This document shows positions 1 to 7,998 of a stretch of 51,195 nucleotides of DNA, one piece after another. The notes beneath the pieces are model-generated. The model saw nothing but the letters and a program-made list of their open reading frames with translations. It did not search any database and had not been told where the DNA came from. A program made the position numbers and the translations under genes. The stretch's first letter is position 1, and every line of letters starts with the position of its first letter. This stretch comes from Candidatus Poseidoniales archaeon (GTDB lineage Archaea; Thermoplasmatota; Poseidoniia; Poseidoniales; Poseidoniaceae), in contig QQSD01000062.1 in NCBI GenBank assembly GCA_003602485.1, positions 1 to 51,195 on the forward strand. The letters run 5' to 3'.

Positions 1-240
1 GAGAAAACATCGCTCGTCCTTTACGAAGCTGATTCCGAAGTGACTGTTGACGCCTTCATGCCCCACAGCCACCCCGGTGGCGAATGCTATGTGGTGCTCG
101 AAGGGGAAGTGTGGGACGAAGACGGCACTTACCCGACTGGCTCCATCGTCTGGATGGACCCGGAATCAACCCACACGCCCAAGACGCGTGGTAAGACACT
201 CATCCTCGTGCTCTGGCCGCAAGGCGTCAAATCAGCTTGA
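1..240 (+). CDS. Cupin-domain protein, 5'-truncated
   Basis: The reading frame is open from base 1 and runs to a TGA at 238-240, so the gene begins outside the window; about 79 residues are visible. The fragment has a cupin fold pattern: PHSHPGGECYVVLEGEVWDE carries the HxHxxxxE(x)Y metal-site motif of cupin box 1, and a later GSIVWMDPESTHTP supplies the box 2 His. It resembles the short ChrR-type or cupin_2 anti-oxidant/sensor proteins that bind a divalent metal. The actual substrate or role cannot be told from the fragment. A GTG at 40 could be taken for a start, but the upstream codons stay open and continue the fold, so truncation by the window edge is more likely. It converges with the DUF3817 gene on the other strand. 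Confidence 0.7.
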   Translation, partial: EKTSLVLYEADSEVTVDAFMPHSHPGGECYVVLEGEVWDEDGTYPTGSIVWMDPESTHTPKTRGKTLILVLWPQGVKSA

Positions 241-264
241 ACCGGTTCGGTTCGAACTCAAGCT
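234..264. terminator. Bidirectional hairpin between convergent genes
   Basis: AGCTTGA at 234-240 pairs with TCAAGCT at 258-264, and inside it GAACCG (239-244) pairs with CGGTTC (248-253) around a GTT loop. The hairpin overlaps the stop codons of both the rightward cupin gene (238-240) and the leftward DUF3817 gene (258-260). A structure shared by two convergent 3' ends suggests a bidirectional terminator or mRNA 3'-end stabiliser. There is no strong U-tract, so classical intrinsic termination is not certain. Confidence 0.45.
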
Positions 265-566
265 TCGGCTGCAGGTGCTTCTTCGGTATCGTATTCACCG
301 CTCGCCATCATACCTTCGAACAAGAAAGGCCCGGCCGGAACAACCGAGGCAATGAACCCGTGAATGAGGCCCGTAAAGGTCCAATGTTTGCCAACTCCCA
401 CGAAGAGCAACCCGATGAAGACAGTGAAGAGTCCACCGTGCACAGCGCCGAACAACGACACCATCTCTGGTTCACCTGCGAAATACTTCATCGGCATGGC
501 ATAGAACATCAGGATGAGGAAGGAGAAACCTTCGAGGTAGCCAATGAGCGCCACCCATTTCTTCAT
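258..566 (-). CDS. DUF3817 family membrane protein
   Basis: A 102-residue protein with about three hydrophobic helices (roughly residues 5-25, 38-58 and 64-86). The N-terminal pattern with EGFSFLILMFYAMPMKY and the following GEPEMVSLFGAVHGGLF match the DUF3817 integral membrane family, whose biochemical role is unknown. The charged C-terminus (EYDTEEAPAAEA) is likely cytoplasmic or disordered. Its ATG overlaps the TGA of the preceding ABC ATPase gene by ATGA (563-566), so it is translationally coupled and is probably the last gene of the exporter operon. A role as an accessory membrane component of the exporter is possible from position only. Confidence 0.8.
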   Translation of the reverse strand: MKKWVALIGYLEGFSFLILMFYAMPMKYFAGEPEMVSLFGAVHGGLFTVFIGLLFVGVGKHWTFTGLIHGFIASVVPAGPFLFEGMMASGEYDTEEAPAAEA

Positions 567-1543
567 GCCTTAACCTCAACCATGGGCCTACTTGAACCAC
601 ACGAAGGACATTCTTGGTCGTCGCTCTCAGCGTAGTCGTGCTTGCAAGCCGGACAGGTTGCTGCAAGTTCCATCTTCCCCATTGCTTCAACGGCTTCACC
701 TTGCAGTGAGAGATAACCGCTTGCGACGTTGCCCACCGTATAGCGGCCAGCGCCACCCAAACGGACCAAAAGGTCGGGAGGAAGGGTTACGGTTCCAGTT
801 TCGTCGATGATCAATTCACGGTCTTGGCTCAGGTTCTCCACGTCCACACCTTCACCGTGTTCGGCTACGAAGCGTCCGTCTCGAAGTTCAAGCGAGCGAT
901 TGGCAAAAGCAGCGACCTCTTTGGAGTGGGTCACAATGAGGAAGGAAACACCGTCGTTTTCGTGAAGGTCCTTGAACAAGGCCAAGACTTCACGGCTGGT
1001 TACCGGGTCCAGTGCTCCAGTTGGTTCATCCGCCAAGATGAGCCTCGGTTGAGTGATAAGAGCGCGAGAAATCGCCACTCGTTGTTGTTCACCACCGCTC
1101 AACATGGCAGGGAGTGCATTGGCTCGGTGCCCCATACCAAGGCGTTCAAGCATAGCATCAGCTAGTGTAAGCGCTTTCTTTGACGAAACACCTTGATGGC
1201 GAAGTGGTTGCGCAACGTTGTCACGTGCATTGAGGTCAGGCAGGAGGTTCCCTTCTTGGAAGATGAAGGAGACCGTTTTCTGACGCAATTCAACAAGTTC
1301 CTGACCTGTCAGTCGCGTCATGTTCTTGCCGTCCAAACTAACCGAACCAGCGCTTGGTTTCATGAGGCCACCGAGACACTTCATCAGCGTCGATTTTCCA
1401 GAACCCGAGGGCCCAACTACGGCAATGGCTTCCCCTGCTTTCATATCGATGTGGAGGCCTCTCAATGCCACGACGTTACCGTCTTCGGCTTTTGATTCGT
1501 AAACATGGTACAGGCCATCAGCATGCAAAATTGTCGTATTCAT
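563..1543 (-). CDS. ABC transporter ATPase with C-terminal zinc ribbon
   Basis: A 326-residue ATPase of the LolD/MacB-type family. Walker A GPSGSGKST is at about residues 44-52, followed by the Q-loop, the signature LSGGEQQR, and Walker B ILADEPTGALD. After the ATPase domain is an extra ~100 residues that end in a zinc ribbon: Cys297, Cys300, Cys312 and Cys315 (CPAC and CPSC pairs). Such a ribbon is not part of ordinary LolD-like ATPases, which are about 230 residues. The ATG at 1543 is chosen because the domain begins there, a GGGGGAGTAAAG Shine-Dalgarno precedes it, and the permease gene stops just before it (1546). It would hydrolyse ATP at the cytoplasmic face to drive the FtsX-type permease encoded immediately upstream, alone or paired with the second ATPase of the operon. 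Confidence 0.9.
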   Translation of the reverse strand: MNTTILHADGLYHVYESKAEDGNVVALRGLHIDMKAGEAIAVVGPSGSGKSTLMKCLGGLMKPSAGSVSLDGKNMTRLTGQELVELRQKTVSFIFQEGNLLPDLNARDNVAQPLRHQGVSSKKALTLADAMLERLGMGHRANALPAMLSGGEQQRVAISRALITQPRLILADEPTGALDPVTSREVLALFKDLHENDGVSFLIVTHSKEVAAFANRSLELRDGRFVAEHGEGVDVENLSQDRELIIDETGTVTLPPDLLVRLGGAGRYTVGNVASGYLSLQGEAVEAMGKMELAATCPACKHDYAESDDQECPSCGSSRPMVEVKA

Positions 1544-1545
1544 CT

Positions 1546-4500
1546 TTACTCCCCCTTCAGCACGCTGGCTAAATCTGCCTTCAACGCACGACGTGTGGTC
1601 ACCAAGAGCGCCACTACAACCGCAGCAAATACTGCGAGTGAAACCATGATGATTTGAGTCCACGGATACACGAGCGTCCTCTGGATGGTGGTCGTCGAAC
1701 CACCAAATATCTGGAAGATGAAGCCAAAGACGTCAAAGAATCCGTTGAAGGACAAGGCCAGTCCGACACCCAATACAATACCAAGCGCCATTGAAACCAT
1801 GACAATCGACAAAATCTCAAAGAGCACCAGTCGAATGATCTGAATTGGAGATGCTCCGATAGCTTGCAGCACTGCAAGTTCCTTCTGCCGTTGGCTCAGC
1901 ACCAGTGAAAGGAACACGAAACTTGAGGCGACAGCAGCGACGCTGGCGACAACAAATTGGAGAGAAAGCAAACCAGGAGTTCCGAAAATCAAGCCACCGT
2001 TTCGCTCCACTTCTTTGTGCGTGCTCGCCCAGTCTTGGACATTGGAAACACGGATATCGGCAGAGAGTTTGGAGCCCAATGCTTCGAGTTCTTCGTCCTC
2101 AACTCCAGCAACGTCAACAATCCAAATCGTGGAGGTGAAATTGTCAGCAGCGTCATCGCCTACCAGTTCACGCCATGCGGATTCGCCAATGATGACGGAC
2201 CCTGAGGCGGTAGCCGAATTTACTCCGGGAATGAATTGATGCGTTCCAAGATAGAAGAGGTCGGTGGTGTACGATGTGGTGATGATTCGCACGGTGGTGT
2301 CTGCGAAAAAGAGGGAGGCGCCCAATGGAGGTGGAACCTCTGAAGGTCCAGAGACACATGAGGTCTCATCTGCGGCCGAACCGTCAGGGCATGTTGCATT
2401 GGTTAGAACGGCTTGTGAGAGGTCAAAGAATCCAAAAGCCCCCTCAAGGTTAGCGTCGGTGAAGTCAGTACCTTCCAACGAACCACCCATGAAATTCACA
2501 AGCACTGTATTTTGTAAGTTTGCACCTCTGAAGTTAGCATAAGAGAGGTCGGTATCAACGAGGATGGATTCGCTGATATTGCTTCCAGCAAAGTTTGCTC
2601 CCGAGAAGTTGCTTTCAGAGAGATCAACACGTCCGATGTCACGGCCGCTGAGGTCTTGGCCAGTGAGGTTGAGGCGTGACCAATCGCTGTCCATCAAGAG
2701 CGTATAAGCATCGAACAAGGCCATCGGATCCGATTCGCTTGAACCGCCCGTTGTGAAATTGAACTCAATCTTTTCCCATACGAAAGTGATGGTCTCTGAT
2801 TTCTCATCGCTTGGTTTCAACAAAACATCGTCCAGACGATTCTCATCGCCACCGCGCCCTGAGCCCGCCAAATCAAGAGAGTAGGCTGCATTTTCACCAG
2901 CACTGAAACCACCAGATGTGTAGGCTGTGAGAGCTGCTGCAGTATCTTTGCCGGGAAGTGCCTGTTCATCCCACCGTAAGACGTCCCGGTTATTGTCCAG
3001 GAGAACATAAGTTTGAAGCGCGTCGCCGCCGTTGTTGTCGGCTAAAGCGATTTCAGGTACGCTGGTCGCAACCGGCGTCACACTGTTGCTCGTGAAACCG
3101 TTGACAAGAGCCAACATAGCGCTTTCATTCATCGGTTGTTCAACCGTGATTTTGAGGTCCGAGCCCACGGTTGCGTCAACCGTCTTTTCGTCCACCAGAG
3201 TGCCCGTGTATCCTTGAACAGCTGCGAGGGTGACGATGGACAGGGTAAGCAGCATGATGACTGCCAAGCGATTCACGGATTCGGCAGAACCCGACCCTTT
3301 GAGGCCGCGCTTGACGTCCTTGAGCAAGGGGGTTCGACCCAAGATGAGTTGCATGATCTGTGGTCCACGAGCGCCAATGCGACCGAGCAAAAGTGCCCCA
3401 CCAATCCACAACGCGAAGGGGCCAAAGATGTTGATGAGTCCTTCAAAGAAGAAGTTGGAAACGATACCGTCTTCGCTACCGTTTGCTTCAAGCCACGTAT
3501 CTCCCACTGCAAGCATTCCAAAGAGGAAGGCCATCCAGTGAAGCCAGCGCTTGGGTTCGGCAGCCTGGGCAGTCTTGCGAACACCCTCTTCAATTTCAAG
3601 TTCAATGAATTGGCGGGCTCGACTCCGCCCGAAGAGCAGTGCCAAACCGAGAGTCGTGACTGCAGTGAAGATGGTCGAGCCGATAGAAAGCGTCGGATTG
3701 ACATCAAAGTCACCGGTTCGGAATTCCATGAAGCCAACTGCCGATAGCACGATTGGAACAGCCAACATCGCCAACAAATAACCTGCTAGCCAAGCCACTG
3801 ACGACATAACGAAGAGTTCCAACAACACCATGCCTTGCAAACTTTGACCGTCTGCTCCGATGACCCGATGGATGCTTACCTCGCGGCGTCGTTGCTCAAG
3901 AGAGAGGACCAAACCATAGATGAGAACGGAGATGGAGAGGAACACGATGGGAATCATGATGATATAATCGAAAATTTGAATCAAGCCAAGGAAGATGTTC
4001 AGGAACAGGATTGTTCCGCTGATAATATCGGTGTAATAGAGTTCGACCCCTTCGTCGGTATAAGTTCCCTCTTGGACCTGTGTGCCGAGGGACTCAAGCC
4101 ATTCAGCAGCATCAGCAGTTGATGAGGTGGGGAGTGCTCCCCGGTCGATGGTCAAACCGAGGTACATGTGGTCGTTGTCCATCAAGATGCCACGCTGCCC
4201 TTCAGTCAATACCTCCCACGTAGAGAAAATCGGATTGAAAGGAAGTGTTGGATTTCCAAAGTCCCAAGGTTCGTAAATGCCCATCACGGTTAGATTTTCT
4301 ACCGTCATCCACATTCGACAATAGATCATTTCGTTGTTCTCGGGCGTAATTTCACCCGCACAGTTGTCTTCAGTGACCGTTCCTTCAAGGATAGTGGACT
4401 CGTCCACTACATATGCAAAGGTAAGGGAATCAAGCACGTCCCCAACATTTGCTTGGGCTTCGCTTGCGATAGTTGAGGGCAGAATAATACCGCGATTTTC

Positions 4501-5166
4501 TGTCATGTTTTCGGGCGTAGGCCATTCACCTGAACCCGCAATGATGCTCGGTTTGTATCGTTCAGCAAGTACACCATCAAACGCTTCTTCTCCATAGAAT
4601 CGAATGGCTCGCTGGTCTGAAATCGGTGGACCTGCTTCTGCAGCCTCGGGATAGTCAAAGGTCACGTTGGACCAGTATGGATTGGCATCGTCGGTTATTG
4701 CTCGCATCTCAAGAGGTTGAGCGACAACGAATTCGATATTGAACAACCCTGCGCTATGGATACCTTGCCGTCCGAGGACAAGTGTACAATCGTTGAACTG
4801 TGAAAATTCATCGAGGAGTTCGTCGCATACCTCTACCATAGTAGATGTATTGTTTGACCAACCACTGGCGTTTTCAACAGGTGTGCGCGCATATTCGATT
4901 TTGGCATCGATGGGTTCAGATTTGAGTGACTCCTCAAAGAAGAGTTGCGACAATCCGACTCCATAAGCGAGAACAGTGGTGATGACCAGTGAGGCGAGAA
5001 ACACACCGGCAATAACTGCCAAGCCGCGTTCTTTGCCACGCCATGCACCCTGTCCTGCAAGCCGAAGGCGGCTGGGCAGTTCCATGGCTCGGTGCTTGAG
5101 GCGCCCCATACGGGAACGACCGACTGAGAAGTCAGCCTCTGTCAAACCGTCTTGACGTTGGCTCAT
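1546..5166 (-). CDS. ABC exporter permease, two FtsX modules with pentapeptide repeats
   Basis: A 1206-residue membrane protein. A first helix at about residues 48-72 is followed by a large extracellular domain, then three helices (about 385-520), a linker, a second module beginning with a helix near 645-665, a second extracellular domain, and three C-terminal helices (about 1060-1200). This duplicated FtsX/MacB-like layout is typical of exporters of lipids, lipoproteins or peptides, although the substrate here is unknown. The second extracellular domain includes a pentapeptide-repeat stretch at about residues 830-915 with repeated A(N/D)LxG/SxF-type units, such as ANFRGANLQNT and TDFTDANLEG. 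Its ATG overlaps the upstream ATPase stop (ATGA, 5163-5166), and the next ATPase starts 2 bases after its stop. Confidence 0.88.
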   Translation of the reverse strand: MSQRQDGLTEADFSVGRSRMGRLKHRAMELPSRLRLAGQGAWRGKERGLAVIAGVFLASLVITTVLAYGVGLSQLFFEESLKSEPIDAKIEYARTPVENASGWSNNTSTMVEVCDELLDEFSQFNDCTLVLGRQGIHSAGLFNIEFVVAQPLEMRAITDDANPYWSNVTFDYPEAAEAGPPISDQRAIRFYGEEAFDGVLAERYKPSIIAGSGEWPTPENMTENRGIILPSTIASEAQANVGDVLDSLTFAYVVDESTILEGTVTEDNCAGEITPENNEMIYCRMWMTVENLTVMGIYEPWDFGNPTLPFNPIFSTWEVLTEGQRGILMDNDHMYLGLTIDRGALPTSSTADAAEWLESLGTQVQEGTYTDEGVELYYTDIISGTILFLNIFLGLIQIFDYIIMIPIVFLSISVLIYGLVLSLEQRRREVSIHRVIGADGQSLQGMVLLELFVMSSVAWLAGYLLAMLAVPIVLSAVGFMEFRTGDFDVNPTLSIGSTIFTAVTTLGLALLFGRSRARQFIELEIEEGVRKTAQAAEPKRWLHWMAFLFGMLAVGDTWLEANGSEDGIVSNFFFEGLINIFGPFALWIGGALLLGRIGARGPQIMQLILGRTPLLKDVKRGLKGSGSAESVNRLAVIMLLTLSIVTLAAVQGYTGTLVDEKTVDATVGSDLKITVEQPMNESAMLALVNGFTSNSVTPVATSVPEIALADNNGGDALQTYVLLDNNRDVLRWDEQALPGKDTAAALTAYTSGGFSAGENAAYSLDLAGSGRGGDENRLDDVLLKPSDEKSETITFVWEKIEFNFTTGGSSESDPMALFDAYTLLMDSDWSRLNLTGQDLSGRDIGRVDLSESNFSGANFAGSNISESILVDTDLSYANFRGANLQNTVLVNFMGGSLEGTDFTDANLEGAFGFFDLSQAVLTNATCPDGSAADETSCVSGPSEVPPPLGASLFFADTTVRIITTSYTTDLFYLGTHQFIPGVNSATASGSVIIGESAWRELVGDDAADNFTSTIWIVDVAGVEDEELEALGSKLSADIRVSNVQDWASTHKEVERNGGLIFGTPGLLSLQFVVASVAAVASSFVFLSLVLSQRQKELAVLQAIGASPIQIIRLVLFEILSIVMVSMALGIVLGVGLALSFNGFFDVFGFIFQIFGGSTTTIQRTLVYPWTQIIMVSLAVFAAVVVALLVTTRRALKADLASVLKGE

Positions 5167-5888
5167 TCTTCTTCGCCCCCTTCGTCTTCGTCAAGTCCCC
5201 ATGCGGACCTGATATCGGAAGCTTCGGTTCGACCGTCGTTGAGCAACAACATGCGATCGGCATTGGAGGCCAAATCAGGATCGTGAGTAACCATAAGAAT
5301 CGAAATGGGGTTGTCCTGGTCATGACAGAGTTCCTTGAACAATGCCATCACTTCTTTGCCACTCGCAATGTCGAGATTTCCAGTTGGCTCGTCGGCAAGT
5401 AATACTGGGCGGTTACCTGCAATGGCCCGAGCAATAGCAACGCGCTGTTGTTGGCCGCCTGAGAGTTGGTCAGGAATGAAATGCATCCTGTCACCGAGGC
5501 CAACCTTTTCAAGAGCAACCTTGGCTGAATCTTCGGCTTCAGAAGAAGGCATTCCAGAGAGCTCAAGGGCCATTGCGACGTTATCCACCGCTGTCAGATT
5601 GTCGAGCAGGTGAAAATCCTGGAAGATCCAGCCTACCAATTCGCGACGAACATCTACAACGTGAGAAGGCCCACGCAACCCATAGGTTCGCTTACCGAGA
5701 GTGATGCTTCCTTGGTCCCCGGCTAAGAGGCCGCCAATGATGTTGAGCAACGTCGATTTACCCGAGCCAGAAGGTCCCATCAGTGCGACCATCTCGCCTT
5801 GTTTAATGCTCATATCGACGCCCTTGAGGACTTGCAGTTTGTTGGAGCCAGACCCGAAAGCCTTCGTGAGATTGGTAACTTCTAGCAT
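5163..5888 (-). CDS. LolD-like ABC transporter ATPase
   Basis: A 241-residue nucleotide-binding subunit. Walker A GPSGSGKST at residues 38-46, signature LSGGQQQRVAIARAI, and Walker B VLLADEPTGNLD are all intact, followed by a switch histidine (VTHD). Sequence and length match LolD/MacB-family ATPases that partner FtsX-type permeases in substrate extrusion rather than uptake. It is the first gene of the leftward operon: its stop overlaps the start of the double-FtsX permease, and a second ATPase follows that permease. An acidic C-terminal tail (EDEGGEEE) is present. The ATG at 5888 directly precedes the conserved N-terminal strand (MLEVTNLTKAFG). One ATPase of this pair could serve each half of the permease, but homodimers are also possible. 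Confidence 0.92.
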   Translation of the reverse strand: MLEVTNLTKAFGSGSNKLQVLKGVDMSIKQGEMVALMGPSGSGKSTLLNIIGGLLAGDQGSITLGKRTYGLRGPSHVVDVRRELVGWIFQDFHLLDNLTAVDNVAMALELSGMPSSEAEDSAKVALEKVGLGDRMHFIPDQLSGGQQQRVAIARAIAGNRPVLLADEPTGNLDIASGKEVMALFKELCHDQDNPISILMVTHDPDLASNADRMLLLNDGRTEASDIRSAWGLDEDEGGEEE

Positions 5889-5920
5889 GTGTATTCCTCG
5901 CAGGTTTTTTCCAAATTGAC

Positions 5921-5930
5921 ATCAATATTC
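5921..5930 (-). promoter_or_regulatory. TATA-like element for ABC operon
   Basis: On the minus strand, GAATATTGAT lies about 35 bases upstream of the LolD-like ATG at 5888. This is about the spacing expected for an archaeal TATA box with a short leader. The 5889-6150 gap holds the divergent promoters of this operon and of the gene at 6151; nothing else recognisable was seen there. Confidence 0.3.
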
Positions 5931-6150
5931 ATCTGTGAAAGGGTTTCTTCCGCCTCAGAAGGTTGTGAAATTGCGCGTGGTATGCACCAGAAATAGTTGT
6001 TCAACAATGTTATTGATGCTTTCAACTGTTAGCATTGCCTCACCATTCTTATCTAAACTCCGAGGCTTTGTATATCAATTCATGTTTGGGCATCCCACTC
6101 AGTGAGATGAAAATGAAAGGTTTGAAAGGTTGAACGAAACGCGTTAAACC

Positions 6151-6657
6151 ATGGGTGACAGCAACATCCCGGAGTCCTCTTCACGAGGTGGGGAATTAGT
6201 GGGTGGGTTATTTTTCTTCTTCTTCGGCCTACCGTTTACCAGCGTACCGTTTATTTTCATGAACGATGTGGGATTTTCTTTTGATGGTGAAACTCTTTTT
6301 ATTTGCATGTTCTCAATCCCGTTCCTCATGGCTGGCCTGTTGGTTCAAGTTTTGGGCATCAACAGCATCTATGGAGGCCTCACTGGGAAAGTCCTGTTGC
6401 GCAGGGGTAAGATGAATCAATTTGACGATGAAGATGACGAAGATGTTGATGTTGGATACCACAATGCCACGTTGGCCCACAAGATCTCCGACGTCTACCC
6501 GTCATACGAAGAATTGCAACGCCAGATTCATGGACAAAAAGACGCATCGGCTGAGGCTCCATCCGACAATGAGGCCCCTGAAACACAACCGGTATCAGCC
6601 GACCCCGACACTGGAGCCTTCTGGAGTCTTTCAGACCAAGATGAACCTCAGGCTTGA
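6151..6657 (+). CDS. Small two-helix membrane protein with acidic tail, unknown
   Basis: A 168-residue protein that I do not recognise. It has two hydrophobic helices, about residues 14-34 (rich in Phe, GGLFFFFFGLPF) and 47-72, then a short basic turn (LLRRGK) that suggests a cytoplasmic C-terminal side. The remaining ~80 residues are hydrophilic and strongly acidic (FDDEDDEDVDV, then Ser/Pro/Glu-rich) and are probably disordered. Nothing catalytic is visible. A TATA-like TTGTATATC lies at about 6068-6076. The 3' end overlaps the 3' end of the convergent hydroxylase gene by 10 bases. It could be a membrane adaptor, but its function is unknown. Confidence 0.7.
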   Translation: MGDSNIPESSSRGGELVGGLFFFFFGLPFTSVPFIFMNDVGFSFDGETLFICMFSIPFLMAGLLVQVLGINSIYGGLTGKVLLRRGKMNQFDDEDDEDVDVGYHNATLAHKISDVYPSYEELQRQIHGQKDASAEAPSDNEAPETQPVSADPDTGAFWSLSDQDEPQA

Positions 6658-7613
6658 AGGCGTAGGTGCTGTGCTCGCATCATCCTCGAAAAGAGCGGTG
6701 GTAACAGAGCGAGCCAGAACATACCGTAGTATCCAAAGGGGAGTTTTGGAGCATCATCGTGAACATCCAAACGGTGAAAGGGCGTACTTGATTTGAGATG
6801 ATGCGAGGGGTGAAGAGGCAGCTCAAGAAGCGTCCATCTGGATAAACGATGTCGGCTTTCCCAAGCATGAACCGCTTGGGCTCGCTCATCCTCACCACGA
6901 CGAAGTCCATGATGTTGGATGTAATTCACAAACTCGAGGAGATACACGGCCACTGCTGCTTGAAGGATGCAAGCAAGCAAGTAAGGCCAACCAATAACGG
7001 TGAGAGCAATCAACCAAATCCCTTGCAGAACCAAGACGTTGCGGGTATCGATTGGCCGTGCACGATAGGCTCCAGCCACCTGACGAGGAATCGTTTGTAG
7101 GAGATGAGCATAGATGCTACGGCCCCAGGGCGATGAGGTTGGGTCAACATCTCGAGCCCAGTGTCTGTGATGGGTATGGTTGTGTTCGGTTGTAAAGTGC
7201 AAATAAAGCACGGAGAAAAGGGACAAGCGAGCCGTCCACCAGCTGGCGGATCGAGGGCGTCGATGCCCTAATTCGTGAGCAGAGACGATTCCCGATGCGC
7301 CGTTACTGAGGCCCGCAGAGAGAATGCCAAGGAACATCATCTGGTCCAAGCCTTGAATTGAGACTCGCCAGAGCAGGACTGCGAGCACAACGGGCACACA
7401 CAAGGCATGCAGGTGAGCGATGGTGCTGTGTGCTCGACCTTCCTGCAGGGGTTGTGTTTCAGAAGACTGTCCGAGTACGAGTTCCACGAGTGGGTAAACG
7501 ACGAGAAGCAGCAGCAGGGTTGCCCCCATCCACCAACCACCAAGGTACAATCCTAGAAGCGTCACACCAGGTGTAAACAAGCCCCAAAGATGCGGTACCC
7601 ATCGAGCCTTCAT
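6648..7613 (-). CDS. AlkB-like alkane hydroxylase / membrane di-iron oxygenase
   Basis: A 321-residue integral membrane protein of the fatty-acid desaturase/AlkB superfamily. Histidine clusters that bind the di-iron centre are visible: HELGH at residues 113-117, EHNHTHHRH at about 143-151, a NYIQHHG motif, and LHPSHHL near the C-terminus. About six hydrophobic helices lie between them. AlkB proteins hydroxylate terminal methyl groups of alkanes or related lipids using O2 and rubredoxin. No rubredoxin or rubredoxin reductase is encoded next to it, so the electron donor is unknown. It is somewhat shorter than typical AlkB (about 400). The ATG at 7613 is preferred over a GTG at 7622. A lipid hydroxylase with a different substrate is an equally good reading. 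Confidence 0.8.
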   Translation of the reverse strand: MKARWVPHLWGLFTPGVTLLGLYLGGWWMGATLLLLLVVYPLVELVLGQSSETQPLQEGRAHSTIAHLHALCVPVVLAVLLWRVSIQGLDQMMFLGILSAGLSNGASGIVSAHELGHRRPRSASWWTARLSLFSVLYLHFTTEHNHTHHRHWARDVDPTSSPWGRSIYAHLLQTIPRQVAGAYRARPIDTRNVLVLQGIWLIALTVIGWPYLLACILQAAVAVYLLEFVNYIQHHGLRRGEDERAQAVHAWESRHRLSRWTLLELPLHPSHHLKSSTPFHRLDVHDDAPKLPFGYYGMFWLALLPPLFSRMMRAQHLRLQA

Positions 7614-7649
7614 GGAATGCACAGGATGTGCATCTCATGTAAAGACTGG

Positions 7650-7672
7650 CGTCACTTCGTTGCGAAGCGACG
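7650..7672. terminator. Hairpin at end of micro-gene
   Basis: CGTC-A-CTTCG (7650-7659) can pair with CGAAG-C-GACG (7663-7672) around a TTG loop, giving a nine-pair stem with one A/C mismatch. It overlaps the stop codon of the candidate 39-residue ORF on the minus strand (7652-7654). It may end that transcript or be an incidental palindrome. No T-run follows on the minus strand. Confidence 0.3.
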
Positions 7673-7771
7673 GCGTAGGCGACCCATGAGGGAAGGGCGG
7701 GAAAAAATACCACTGCGGTATACTTGCTTGCCCATTACTTCATCAACGTAGGTTTCCAAAAATTCATCCAT
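7652..7771 (-). CDS. Candidate 39-residue micro-protein
   Basis: A short ORF with a near-ideal Shine-Dalgarno: AAAGGAGG on the minus strand (7787-7780), eight bases before the ATG at 7771. Another ATG at 7777 is only two bases from the GGAGG and so is less likely. The product begins with an acidic, amphipathic-looking segment (MDEFLETYVDEVMGKQVY) and ends very basic (MGRLRRRFATK), so it is strongly bipolar in charge. No family is recognised. It sits in the otherwise gene-free 7614-7998 gap. The strong ribosome binding site is the main argument for expression; protein-level conservation would have to confirm it. Confidence 0.5.
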   Translation of the reverse strand: MDEFLETYVDEVMGKQVYRSGIFSRPSLMGRLRRRFATK

Positions 7772-7786
7772 ATTCATTTCCTCCTT

Positions 7787-7843
7787 TCAAAACATCAACC
7801 GATCGTGTGGGATTTCAACTACAGGTTTTCGCTGAGGTTTCAT
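7787..7843 (-). CDS. Candidate 18-residue leader/micro-ORF
   Basis: An ATG at 7843 opens an 18-codon frame reading MKPQRKPVVEIPHDRLMF, whose TGA (7789-7787) immediately abuts the AAGGAGG that serves the 39-residue ORF. Tandem placement suggests translational coupling or a leader peptide. A TATA-like GATATAG on the minus strand at about 7892-7898 could start a transcript with a ~25-base leader. The ORF is too short to support by itself. Confidence 0.25.
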   Translation of the reverse strand: MKPQRKPVVEIPHDRLMF

Positions 7844-7942
7844 GGGCCCGCCGAAGGTTTCTGTTCTTCATATTGAATGTGGTCGGCGCCCTATATCAAG
7901 CAGCGGTGAAAATGCCAACACGGAGATGTAGAAAATAAATTA

Positions 7943-7960
7943 GGTGTTGCAAAAAACACC
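7943..7960. terminator. Hairpin downstream of aminotransferase gene
   Basis: GGTGTT (7943-7948) and AACACC (7955-7960) form a perfect six-base inverted repeat with a GCAAAA loop, about 40 bases past the leftward aminotransferase stop codon. It is followed by an AT-rich stretch in the minus-strand direction. It could be the transcript 3' end. Confidence 0.3.
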
Positions 7961-7998
7961 ATCTTGTGAAAGGCGCCTCAACGTGCAGCAGGGGCAGT

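Noticed and set aside
244-262. GGTTCGAAC-like sequence resembling a tRNA T-arm
   Set aside because: It lies across two gene ends; no matching acceptor or anticodon stem is found, so it is part of the hairpin and not a tRNA.
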